Part shown: in pieces, positions 1-6,034 of the stretch | How the letters are laid out: every line of letters starts with the position of its first letter | Position numbering within the stretch: the first letter of the stretch is position 1 | From: a virus | Virus record (IMG/VR): IMGVR_UViG_3300005613_000395 | Span: 1 to 24,838 of that record | Strand: one strand, 5' to 3' | DNA: 24,838 bases | Position numbers and translations under genes: made by a program | The notes under the pieces: generated by a model | What the model was told of the DNA's origin: nothing | What the model saw: only the letters and a program-made list of their open reading frames with translations | Database searches by the model: none

Positions 1-709
1 ATGTTAGATTTGGATTTACACATACAGCTTTATTTCCAAGTAATGTCCAGGGTTGTGTTGTCCAAGCAACCAATTTCCTTCCATCTTCTAGATCAAATGT
101 GAAGTAAGCAGATACATCAGTTCTATCTTGATATTCCAATTCTGATTCAGCAAGAACGGTTCTTGTTGATGGTGAATAATGAACTGGTCTGTTATCAAGA
201 TAAACCAATCCTTTATTCATAAGAAAATAAAGTAATTCCAATTGTTTTACTTCGAATTCTTTTTTATTTGTTTGATATTTATTTTCCCAGTCGGCAAAAA
301 CACCTAATGACTTGAATGTTTCCATTTGTTTTTCAACGAATCCATTTGCCAATTTATGACATTCTTTTCTTAGGGCTGTGTGTGATAATTTACCTTTGAA
401 TTTTTTCTGAACTGCTAGTTCGGTTGGTAAACCATGGCAATCCCATCCTGGTCGAAAATCAACCTTATATCCATTCATTAATTTCCATTTTACAACCATG
501 TCTTTGAGGACCTTATTCAGTACATGACCTACATGTAGATCGCCATTGGCATAAGGTGGACCATCGTGTAAAAGAAATCTTTTTTGATTTAATTTATTTC
601 TTTCATATAAAGTATTTTCCCATAATTTTAGCAATTCCGGTTCTTTTGTTTTGTGTTCAGACCTTTGTGTGAAGTCTGTTTTCGGCATGTTTAGTTTTTT
701 TGTTTTCAT
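1..709 (-). CDS. ileS: Isoleucyl-tRNA synthetase, N-terminal part (runs off the left edge)
   Basis: The 236 visible residues are the start of a class I isoleucyl-tRNA synthetase, which joins isoleucine to tRNA-Ile using ATP. The adenylation signature appears as DGPPYANGDLHVGH (HIGH variant HVGH), followed by NKVLKDM and GWDCHGLPTEL. WTTQPWTLLGN marks the beginning of the CP1 editing domain. The N-terminal LNMPKTDFTQR resembles the start of the E. coli-type enzyme (LNLPETGFPMR). The catalytic core looks intact with no frameshift. The KMSKS loop and C-terminus lie outside the window. The start at 709 follows a terminator hairpin by about 25 nt; an in-frame ATG at 688 is an alternative. The upstream leader (735-868) strongly suggests regulation by charged tRNA-Ile. 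A tRNA synthetase among virion genes is unusual but has precedent in very large phages. The family call is very secure. Confidence 0.95.
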   Translation of the reverse strand, partial: MKTKKLNMPKTDFTQRSEHKTKEPELLKLWENTLYERNKLNQKRFLLHDGPPYANGDLHVGHVLNKVLKDMVVKWKLMNGYKVDFRPGWDCHGLPTELAVQKKFKGKLSHTALRKECHKLANGFVEKQMETFKSLGVFADWENKYQTNKKEFEVKQLELLYFLMNKGLVYLDNRPVHYSPSTRTVLAESELEYQDRTDVSAYFTFDLEDGRKLVAWTTQPWTLLGNKAVCVNPNLT

Positions 710-734
710 AATTTTGATTTAATTTTTTTTAGCA

Positions 735-770
735 ATAAAAAACCCAAGGACTTTTTTGAATCCTTGGGTT
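735..770 (-). terminator. Attenuator terminator in the ileS leader
   Basis: Read on the minus strand, AACCCAAGGA (770-761) pairs perfectly with TCCTTGGGTT (750-741) around a 10-nt loop. A short U tract (TTTTAT) follows. This is a Rho-independent terminator about 30 nt before the ileS start. Its 5' arm can instead pair with 817-809 upstream, so it is probably conditional. Confidence 0.85.
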
Positions 771-834
771 GAGTTTAGATAATATAATTCACATTATCTT
801 TGGGTTGTCCAAGGATTTAATCTGTGAATTATAA
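735..834 (-). promoter_or_regulatory. Ile-responsive transcription attenuator of ileS (alternative RNA pairings)
   Basis: Three competing pairings are visible on the minus strand. (1) TATAATTCAC (833-824), overlapping the last Ile codons, pairs over 10 bp with GTGAATTATA (792-783), just after the leader-peptide stop. (2) AATCCTTGG (817-809) pairs over 9 bp with CCAAGGATT (767-759), which would be the antiterminator. (3) The terminator is 770-761 with 750-741. Pairings 2 and 3 share bases 767-761 and exclude each other. A ribosome stalled on the Ile codons would open pairing 1 and leave 817-809 free, so ileS is transcribed. A ribosome reaching the stop at 796-794 would cover part of 817-809, so the terminator forms. 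The logic is that of trp or pheST attenuation. The pairings are seen directly; the function is inferred. Confidence 0.8.
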
Positions 835-856
835 TTATGTTTCTTTTCATTTTCAT
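794..856 (-). CDS. ileS leader peptide with four consecutive isoleucines (20 aa)
   Basis: The ORF begins ATG AAA ATG AAA AGA AAC, then reads ATA ATT ATA ATT (Ile x4), then encodes HRLNPWTTQR and stops with TAA. It could start at 856 or at the second ATG at 850. The first ATG sits 4 nt after a TATTTTTG box, the same box-to-start distance as at several other genes here, which favours 856. The peptide is probably unimportant in itself; its translation would sense charged tRNA-Ile. The alternation of ATA and ATT samples both Ile decoding routes: the lysidine-modified CAU anticodon for ATA and the GAU anticodon for ATT. The stop lies at the base of the terminator/antiterminator switch, as expected for a leader peptide. 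Confidence 0.8.
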   Translation of the reverse strand: MKMKRNIIIIHRLNPWTTQR

Positions 857-860
857 TTTA

Positions 861-868
861 CAAAAATA
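861..868 (-). promoter_or_regulatory. Candidate promoter -7 box (TATTTTTG) for the ileS leader
   Basis: TATTTTTG on the minus strand matches the Bacteroidota -7 consensus TAnnTTTG and lies 4 nt before the leader-peptide ATG. No convincing -33 TTTG was found at the usual distance. If it is a promoter, the transcript would start at or very near the ATG, making the leader almost leaderless. Confidence 0.45.
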
Positions 869-901
869 TCAATTATATATCAAACTTTTACACCTTTGTT
901 T

Positions 902-937
902 AAAAAAAGAAAACCCATCATTTATGATGGGTTTTCT
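902..937 (-). terminator. Rho-independent terminator after the 425-aa gene
   Basis: The arms 908-920 and 925-937 form a 13-bp perfect stem (AGAAAACCCATCA with TGATGGGTTTTCT) around a 4-nt loop. On the minus strand it is followed by a run of T. It lies about 20 nt after the stop of the 956-2233 gene. It would insulate the ileS leader from upstream transcription. The stem is symmetric, but an A run rather than a T run follows on the plus strand, so termination is assigned to the minus strand. Confidence 0.85.
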
Positions 938-955
938 GAATTATTTCAAAGTAGA

Positions 956-2233
956 TTATTTTTTTATTCTTTCTTTGTATTGAAGTTCTTTTATCGAATC
1001 AACTTCAATCTTTAGTTTCTCAGCTCTCTTTTCAAGGTTTTTCAGAGCCTCTGTTAACACCTCAGATGATCCTATCATATCGATAGAGGATTTTATTTTC
1101 TGAATGTTGAACTGAACATCTTCGAGTTTCAATGTAACTTCTCTTTCTTTATCTTCTAATTTTCTCTTAACGATAAGTTCTTTATCAAGCTTTGTTTCAA
1201 AGAAGTAAGTAAGGTCACAATTGAGCTCATTTCTAACTTCATTTACGATCTCAAGTGCTGATTCGTATTGGAAGAAACTATTCCCATATCTTTCATCACA
1301 TCTATAAAGGAATATGTTGTTCTTATAGTTGAAAACGAATGCCTCTAAAGTAGGATTGATAAGGTTTGATACTCTTTTCACAACATCCAATTCAACGAAT
1401 GAATCAAGGTTCTTGTTCACTTCAACTATCAGTGGATAGAAGTTTCTATTGATGATCGGAACAACTGGTGAGTTGAAAACAGACTCTAAAGTTGTTTCAT
1501 CATCCATTTGGTCATCATTGATGTAAATTCCTTTTTTGGAAACTCCCAATCCGATAGTTAGATATTCTGAGATTCTGAAATCTATTCTTGATTCAGAAAT
1601 GGTTGCATATTGCAAAGATGTTTGAAGCATTCTCAATGTTGTCATTCTTGCTTCATCACTCACATGATTCTCCAATAGAGTTTTCTCGATCATATCATCT
1701 TTCAAAAGAAACCAAGAATCTTTTATATATGCCAAGTGACCATCTTCAACCTGTTCAACTATTGTATATACTGGTTCAGATTTACCACCACTCAAAAGGT
1801 TGTTTCTCTTCTCTGGTGATTTTGTCAAGTTGTGAACAAAAAGTTTGATCTCAGGAACCCAATCATAGATGGCAAGTTCATTGAGTATCTTACCCATTCT
1901 ATCTTCATCTGAATCTAAATTGATCGTTTGTAGTAGAACATTTATCGGTTGTCTATAAAGTTCGCCTTGGTTCTTTGTGTTCAACACATTGTACAGTGAC
2001 TTTAGTTCATATACAAGTTTATACTGTTGTACATCATCATTCAAACTTTCCATGAATTTCTTCACTTCTTTGTCGTATGTGTATGGTTTTAATTTTTCAT
2101 TCAATGATCGTATAACCTCTTTTTCTGAGTGATCTGGGTAGTTCATGTGTCCTTCTACAATATATGCAACATCTGACTGATCAAATGAAAGTGATTTTTT
2201 GAAATTGAACAATTCAAGCTTTAAGTTCTTCAT
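956..2233 (-). CDS. Unrecognised phage protein with C-terminal coiled coil (425 aa)
   Basis: I do not recognise this family. It is a soluble, mildly acidic protein without signal peptide or membrane segment. Residues about 1-340 look like a mixed alpha/beta globular part. Residues about 345-420 are rich in K, E and L in heptad-like order (KLEDKEREVTLKLEDVQ and following), which suggests a long coiled coil ending in KERIKK. It is the last gene before a strong terminator. It follows the tail completion gene on the same strand after 58 nt, so a virion or assembly role is possible but unproven. The start codon at 2233 is preceded by an AT-rich stretch with TATATA-like sequence about 25-30 nt upstream, and no Shine-Dalgarno sequence. 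Confidence 0.8.
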   Translation of the reverse strand: MKNLKLELFNFKKSLSFDQSDVAYIVEGHMNYPDHSEKEVIRSLNEKLKPYTYDKEVKKFMESLNDDVQQYKLVYELKSLYNVLNTKNQGELYRQPINVLLQTINLDSDEDRMGKILNELAIYDWVPEIKLFVHNLTKSPEKRNNLLSGGKSEPVYTIVEQVEDGHLAYIKDSWFLLKDDMIEKTLLENHVSDEARMTTLRMLQTSLQYATISESRIDFRISEYLTIGLGVSKKGIYINDDQMDDETTLESVFNSPVVPIINRNFYPLIVEVNKNLDSFVELDVVKRVSNLINPTLEAFVFNYKNNIFLYRCDERYGNSFFQYESALEIVNEVRNELNCDLTYFFETKLDKELIVKRKLEDKEREVTLKLEDVQFNIQKIKSSIDMIGSSEVLTEALKNLEKRAEKLKIEVDSIKELQYKERIKK

Positions 2234-2270
2234 ATTCTGAATTTTTATTTTTTATATAAACTATATATTA

Positions 2271-2295
2271 ATAGCAAAAACCGGTTTTTTTCTAT
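2271..2295 (-). terminator. Palindrome with A/T arms after the gp15-like gene, weak terminator or binding site
   Basis: AAAAACCGGTTTTT sits inside a wider inverted repeat (ATAG ... CTAT) directly at the stop codon of the 2292-3032 gene. On the minus strand it ends in TTTTT. The stem leaves almost no loop, so it is a poor classical terminator. It could equally be a protein-binding palindrome. Confidence 0.3.
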
Positions 2296-3032
2296 TTTCC
2301 AATATTCCCTGAGTTCGGGTTTTTAGGTATGGCTGAGCTTCCATTCTTTAAAGTGATGAGATTGTTGAACCATCGTGTTCTGAAGGGGGTCACCTGTGAT
2401 TCTTCTATGAATGCCGGATAATATGTCTGAACAGAAATATTTGCAGTCAATTTTATAGTATTATCAGATGAAAGATTCTTCTCTCTCGATATTTCAATGT
2501 TCTGGTCATCTGGCATTTCCATGAAAGCATCAATGTTCATATAATTATATTCAAAGAACATATATTTATATAACCAAAGAGCATTCATTATTGATTGTGA
2601 GCACTTGAACACATCTATTTCTGTTTTCAATAGAACGGTGAGTTCGTAAGTTGCAGTCACAGGAATTGCTTTGACCTTTCTAAGAACTCTTTTCACCTCA
2701 ACATCATCCTCACTGACATCTTTCAACCAAACATTTGGATTTCTGAATTCGTCAGATCTCACTGTCCAATTGGTCAATGTGACATGTCCCCTTGGTATCT
2801 GGTCTGAATTGAGTTCAACGAACCTGTTGTTCGATACGACATCATCAACGAATGAGTCAAGTAAAAACCTTTCATCTCCTGTGAGTGAGTAATAAATAGG
2901 TACATTCACCTCAACATCTTTTTTAGTGAACCTATTGACCCATTTTATCCTTCCTTCCAAGGTATCTAAGAGACATATTGTTAGATCTCTTAAAAATACT
3001 TCATCATAATTGAATTTTTTCCCTATTGACAT
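2292..3032 (-). CDS. Tail sheath stabilizer/completion protein, T4 gp15-like
   Basis: The 246 residues follow the pattern of T4 gp15 (272 aa), which caps the tail tube and sheath and joins the tail to the head. Matches are by motif order from memory: an N-terminal strand and helix, then VPIYYSLTGDERFLLDSF (about 45-62, compare VPITYASKEHFMMKL in T4). Next comes PRGHVTLTNWTVRSDEFRNP (about 80-99), then ATYELTVLLKTEIDVFKCSQ (about 128-147, compare MIYELSIFTRYEDDMFQIVE), then a segment leading to DAFMEMPDDQNIEIS. There is no signal peptide or membrane segment. The start codon is directly preceded by TATAAATA (3040-3033), identical to the T4 late-promoter core. The gene diverges from the clamp loader. 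It could be another neck or tail-terminator protein, but a virion role is likely. Confidence 0.6.
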   Translation of the reverse strand: MSIGKKFNYDEVFLRDLTICLLDTLEGRIKWVNRFTKKDVEVNVPIYYSLTGDERFLLDSFVDDVVSNNRFVELNSDQIPRGHVTLTNWTVRSDEFRNPNVWLKDVSEDDVEVKRVLRKVKAIPVTATYELTVLLKTEIDVFKCSQSIMNALWLYKYMFFEYNYMNIDAFMEMPDDQNIEISREKNLSSDNTIKLTANISVQTYYPAFIEESQVTPFRTRWFNNLITLKNGSSAIPKNPNSGNIGK

Positions 3033-3111
3033 TATTTATATTGATTTTCTGTATATATACGAATACACACTTTCTTCATGAACATTTTCGCTTTTTTTCA
3101 ATAAAGTATAT
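3033..3111. promoter_or_regulatory. Divergent intergenic region with TATAAATA and TATATATA boxes
   Basis: This 79-bp gap between the gp15-like and clamp-loader genes holds TATAAATA at 3040-3033 (minus), flush with the ATG at 3032. TATATATA lies at 3052-3059, and TATAT overlaps the clamp-loader ATG at 3112. TATAAATA is the T4 late-promoter core. Assignment as promoters is inferred from position only. Confidence 0.4.
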
Positions 3112-4065
3112 ATGAGAGAATTATTACTTTGGCAGAAATACAGACCACAGACAATGTATGACATTGTTCTACCTGAAAGAATAAAAAACAATTTCGTGAA
3201 TGGTCTTGATATGAATTACATTTTTCACGGAAGGTATGGTACCGGCAAGACCTCGCTTGCAAGAATTCTCATTGGTAAATACACGAAGGATAAGAATTTT
3301 CTTGAAGTGAACGCATCTTTATACACATCGATAGATATACTCAGAAATGACATTGAATCATTCTGTAGATCAACATCAATATTATATTCAAGTGATCCGA
3401 TGAAATATGTTTTTTTGGATGAGTTTGAAAGAGCATCCGCACAATTCCAAGATGCTTTCAAAGCATTCGTTGAACATTATTCAAAGACAGTGAGGTTCAT
3501 TCTTACAACAAATCACTATGATAAAATATCCGATGGTATCAGATCAAGGTTCAGTTCTGTTAATTTCACTCCCAGTTTAGAAGAGGAGAAGTTGCTTATG
3601 AAGGAATTTTTTCAAAAGATAAGAAACATAACAGAAAAAGAAGATATCGATATATCGGATGATCAACTTGCATCACTCATAAAGAAGCGGTTCCCGGATA
3701 TGCGTTCAGTGATGGTTGCTCTTCAAAAATATAAAATGAGTGGCAATATCGAAGCATATTCAAACTCGAATGACAGTCTAAAAATAGACCTTTATAGAAT
3801 ACTCTTCAATAAGAAGATGAGTTATGATCAGATATATCATTTTTTGATGGACAACTTTGGTGATGAGAGCATTGATCAGGTTTTTCAGCTTCTTTCCCGA
3901 CCATTTGTTGAATTCATGGTAGAAAAAAATCAATCTGTTGATAAGCTTTTCAAGTGCAATAAGATAGTTGCTGAGGCACATTCAAAAATTGAAACAAAGG
4001 TTGATCCTATCATTTTGGCAATGACCTGTATAGGTGAGATGAGAGATGTCTTACAACAATCCTAA
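3112..4065 (+). CDS. Sliding-clamp loader ATPase, T4 gp44-like
   Basis: This AAA+ ATPase would load the sliding clamp onto primer-template DNA at the phage replication fork. The 317 residues match T4 gp44 (319 aa). The protein opens with LLLWQKYRPQT, the usual clamp-loader start. It has a Walker A GRYGTGKT (40-47), Walker B YVFLDE (D103, E104), sensor 1 TTN (N134) and an SRF motif IRSRF with the trans-acting arginine finger at R146. The C-terminal half is helical, as expected for the collar. The Walker B tail is DEFER rather than a DExx-box with C or H, a minor variant. The 3' end overlaps the minus-strand gene 4051-4830 by 15 bp, tail to tail. The family call is secure; the small partner (gp62-like) is not in the window. 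Confidence 0.9.
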   Translation: MRELLLWQKYRPQTMYDIVLPERIKNNFVNGLDMNYIFHGRYGTGKTSLARILIGKYTKDKNFLEVNASLYTSIDILRNDIESFCRSTSILYSSDPMKYVFLDEFERASAQFQDAFKAFVEHYSKTVRFILTTNHYDKISDGIRSRFSSVNFTPSLEEEKLLMKEFFQKIRNITEKEDIDISDDQLASLIKKRFPDMRSVMVALQKYKMSGNIEAYSNSNDSLKIDLYRILFNKKMSYDQIYHFLMDNFGDESIDQVFQLLSRPFVEFMVEKNQSVDKLFKCNKIVAEAHSKIETKVDPIILAMTCIGEMRDVLQQS

Positions 4066-4830
4066 ATATATCAAAAGTGGTGCAAGATAATTTGCATCTA
4101 TCAGATAATATTCATCACACAGGAAAGTTATCTCTTGTCTTTCTGCAAGTTCTATGCTATCCATTTCATATGTTGAAATTAAATCCCTGAATATATCGAT
4201 GTCGGTTTCTCCGTTTGAGAATCTATCGAGTTCTTCTGGAAATTCATCTGCGATATCATCCAATGCTGAGTAAAGGTCATCAACCTGTTCACTCCAAATA
4301 TATTTATATTCTCCTATCGGAAAGAAAATTTCGGCTCCGTCGCTGTGTATGTCTGAATATCCAGAGGCAACCCCATAATTTTTCGTTGTGAATGCACCAT
4401 TTTTTCTCGGTTCAACTTCAAAATACTCATAGAAAACTTCATCAAGAGATTTTTGAGTATCCGATGCTGTGTCTTTTGGTCTTCGGTCTTTTCTTGTGGT
4501 TTTATGGTAAAGGTTCTTTATATTGGTTGTTTGTTTGTTTTGCATGCCTCTGAAAACGGGAAATGATCCGGATCGTTTCAATTCACCCAAGAATGGCCCA
4601 CATTTTGATTCAAGTTCTTTGATGATCATATTCCAATTTTCAAGTGTATAATCAGGATCATTTGTTGAGTTAGCTAAAGACGCTATCACTTTATGTATCA
4701 TGTATCTTGGGACCTTCATATCATTGTAGAGTTCGGGTTTTATTTCATTTGATATTCTTTCACCGTCCGTGAAAATGTCATTTAATTTCAAGGATTCTAA
4801 GAATGATATGTATGTTTTCAATTTTTTCAT
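4051..4830 (-). CDS. ADP-ribosyltransferase-like protein B, possibly packaged (259 aa)
   Basis: This is a paralog of the next gene upstream (4827-5639). Shared blocks in order are FRG (R94), RKDRRPKDT (113-121), FTTK (147-150), IFFPIG, and a final RQEITFLCDEYYLID (E233). The order Arg, Ser/Thr strand, (Q)xE resembles the R-S-E signature of ADP-ribosyltransferases, though the central block here is FTTK rather than STS. A longer reading starts at 4839, but ATG 4830 overlaps the upstream stop as ATGA and gives the N-terminus MKKLKTYISFLES, so I chose 4830. That N-terminus resembles T4 capsid-targeting sequences. T4 Alt is an ADP-ribosyltransferase carried in the head. The family function is an inference; no membrane segment is seen. 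Confidence 0.45.
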   Translation of the reverse strand: MKKLKTYISFLESLKLNDIFTDGERISNEIKPELYNDMKVPRYMIHKVIASLANSTNDPDYTLENWNMIIKELESKCGPFLGELKRSGSFPVFRGMQNKQTTNIKNLYHKTTRKDRRPKDTASDTQKSLDEVFYEYFEVEPRKNGAFTTKNYGVASGYSDIHSDGAEIFFPIGEYKYIWSEQVDDLYSALDDIADEFPEELDRFSNGETDIDIFRDLISTYEMDSIELAERQEITFLCDEYYLIDANYLAPLLIYLGLL

Positions 4831-5639
4831 AATATCCAATAAATAATATCTTCTATATATTTTGGGTCCAATAGGTAATATTCGTCACATATGAATATGG
4901 TTTCCTGATTTTTTACTTCAGAGAAATCAGTTCCTTTCTTATAACTTCTTTCAACATCGAATAGGAATGTGTCATATTCATCCATAAGTTCATCGTGTGC
5001 ATCATCCAATTTTTTTTCATATTCTTCTTTATCTTCAAAATCTTCTGGCACATACCCATGTTTAAATTCTAAATAGTCTATCAGGAAGTCTCTGTTTTCT
5101 TTTGATGAAACATAATAATACCAATCATTTGAATCAATCTCATTAAAAAGGTCGGTTATGGTATCGCTGTAAAAGAAATCGAAATCTCCTATGGGAAAGA
5201 AAATATATGGCCATCCATATTGTTCTGAAGTGGATGTCGATTTTGTTGTGAATATGCCTTCACTTCTCAATCGATATCCGAACTTTTGTTCAAACTTATC
5301 GTCTATTGCTATTTGCACATCAATGTCAGTGTCCTTTGGTCGTCTATCATCTCTTCTTTCTTTTTTGTAAAGTCCTTTATTTCCTTTTCCGAGACCTTGT
5401 GATCCTCTTCGATATCCTCTGAAAAAAAGAGATCTTGTTTTTGGGTTCTGTTCATTTGAAGATATCAACAAGCTCAGAAATGGTTTGCAATCTCTTTCCA
5501 ATATTTCTTTGGTATCATTGAAATCTTGTTGTGGTATTGGGTTCTTGCCTTTCCATATGTGAAATCTATCTTTTCTGATCCATGGAAGTGAATCATTTTC
5601 ATTGAACTCTAAAAACAATTTTATATATGACGGTTTCAT
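4827..5639 (-). CDS. ADP-ribosyltransferase-like protein A, possibly packaged (270 aa)
   Basis: First of a tandem paralogous pair, translationally coupled to the second by an ATGA overlap at 4827-4830. Visible blocks are FFRG (R74), RRDDRRPKDT (95-104), IFTTKSTSTSEQYG (129-141, with an STS at 134-136), YIFFPIGDF, and NQETIFICDEYYLLD with E246. This ordering fits the Arg / STS / (Q)xE layout of R-S-E ADP-ribosyltransferases better than the paralog does. An acidic, charged insertion (about 196-222) separates the last two blocks. The N-terminus MKPSYIKLFLEFNE is similar to the start of other small proteins in the window and to T4 capsid-targeting peptides. The start lies 5 nt after a TATATATAT box shared with the gp25-like gene. 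The gene is certain; ADP-ribosyltransferase activity is a hypothesis. Confidence 0.5.
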   Translation of the reverse strand: MKPSYIKLFLEFNENDSLPWIRKDRFHIWKGKNPIPQQDFNDTKEILERDCKPFLSLLISSNEQNPKTRSLFFRGYRRGSQGLGKGNKGLYKKERRDDRRPKDTDIDVQIAIDDKFEQKFGYRLRSEGIFTTKSTSTSEQYGWPYIFFPIGDFDFFYSDTITDLFNEIDSNDWYYYVSSKENRDFLIDYLEFKHGYVPEDFEDKEEYEKKLDDAHDELMDEYDTFLFDVERSYKKGTDFSEVKNQETIFICDEYYLLDPKYIEDIIYWIL

Positions 5640-5644
5640 AATAT

Positions 5645-5653
5645 TATATATAT
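5645..5653. promoter_or_regulatory. Shared TATATATAT box between divergent starts (17-bp spacer)
   Basis: Only 17 bp (5640-5656) separate the start codons of the minus-strand gene at 5639 and the gp25-like gene at 5657. TATATATAT lies 5 nt from one ATG and 3 nt from the other. The same arrangement recurs at 19590-19598. It is a candidate bidirectional late promoter giving near-leaderless mRNAs. Confidence 0.45.
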
Positions 5654-5656
5654 TAT

Positions 5657-6034
5657 ATGCCAGAATTCGATTTCAAAGACATATATATTGGTTATCAAGG
5701 ACATCCAAGATTTCAGATAAACAAGATAATCACTGATGATATTATTCGTGTGATAGTTCAAAAGTATGAGATGATAATTTTCACAAATAAGGGTGAGTTG
5801 TATGGTGATCCAAATTTCGGATGTGACCTATTGAGATTGTTGCATGAAACCAAAATAAGTGCAACTGCAGTTGAGGGTATCATTGCCACTCAGATCGAAG
5901 AGTATATTCCTGAATTGAATGATGTGAACTATCAGCTCAGTGTGTCGTTCGAAGAGGATCCTGAGAATTATCAGGATGTCATGGTGATTGACTTCAAGTT
6001 CAATGATTTTGAGGTAAAGGCATTTGTTGCTTAA
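5657..6034 (+). CDS. Baseplate wedge subunit, T4 gp25-like
   Basis: The 125 residues fit the gp25 (GPW/gp25) family, which forms part of the baseplate wedge core at the root of the sheath; T4 gp25 has 132 residues. The family block appears as YEMIIFTNKGELYGDPNFGCDL (about 37-58). It resembles the conserved loop in which gp25-like proteins carry a GE(R) motif before the NPxFG stretch. The rest alternates strands and helices, ending in a strand-rich tail (VMVIDFKFNDFEVKAF). It is divergent from the ADP-ribosyltransferase-like pair and convergent with the giant baseplate gene, overlapping it by 4 nt at the stop codons. Placement next to a large wedge protein supports the call. Confidence 0.85.
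   Translation: MPEFDFKDIYIGYQGHPRFQINKIITDDIIRVIVQKYEMIIFTNKGELYGDPNFGCDLLRLLHETKISATAVEGIIATQIEEYIPELNDVNYQLSVSFEEDPENYQDVMVIDFKFNDFEVKAFVA

Noticed and set aside
710-960. T-box riboswitch upstream of ileS
   Set aside because: No T-box-like conserved sequence or specifier stem is visible, and the Ile-codon leader peptide with alternative stems explains the region better.
824-1015. 63-aa plus-strand reading frame
   Set aside because: It lies antisense to the ileS leader, the 902-937 terminator and the end of the 956-2233 gene, and its low-complexity F/Y/I-rich sequence looks like a by-product.
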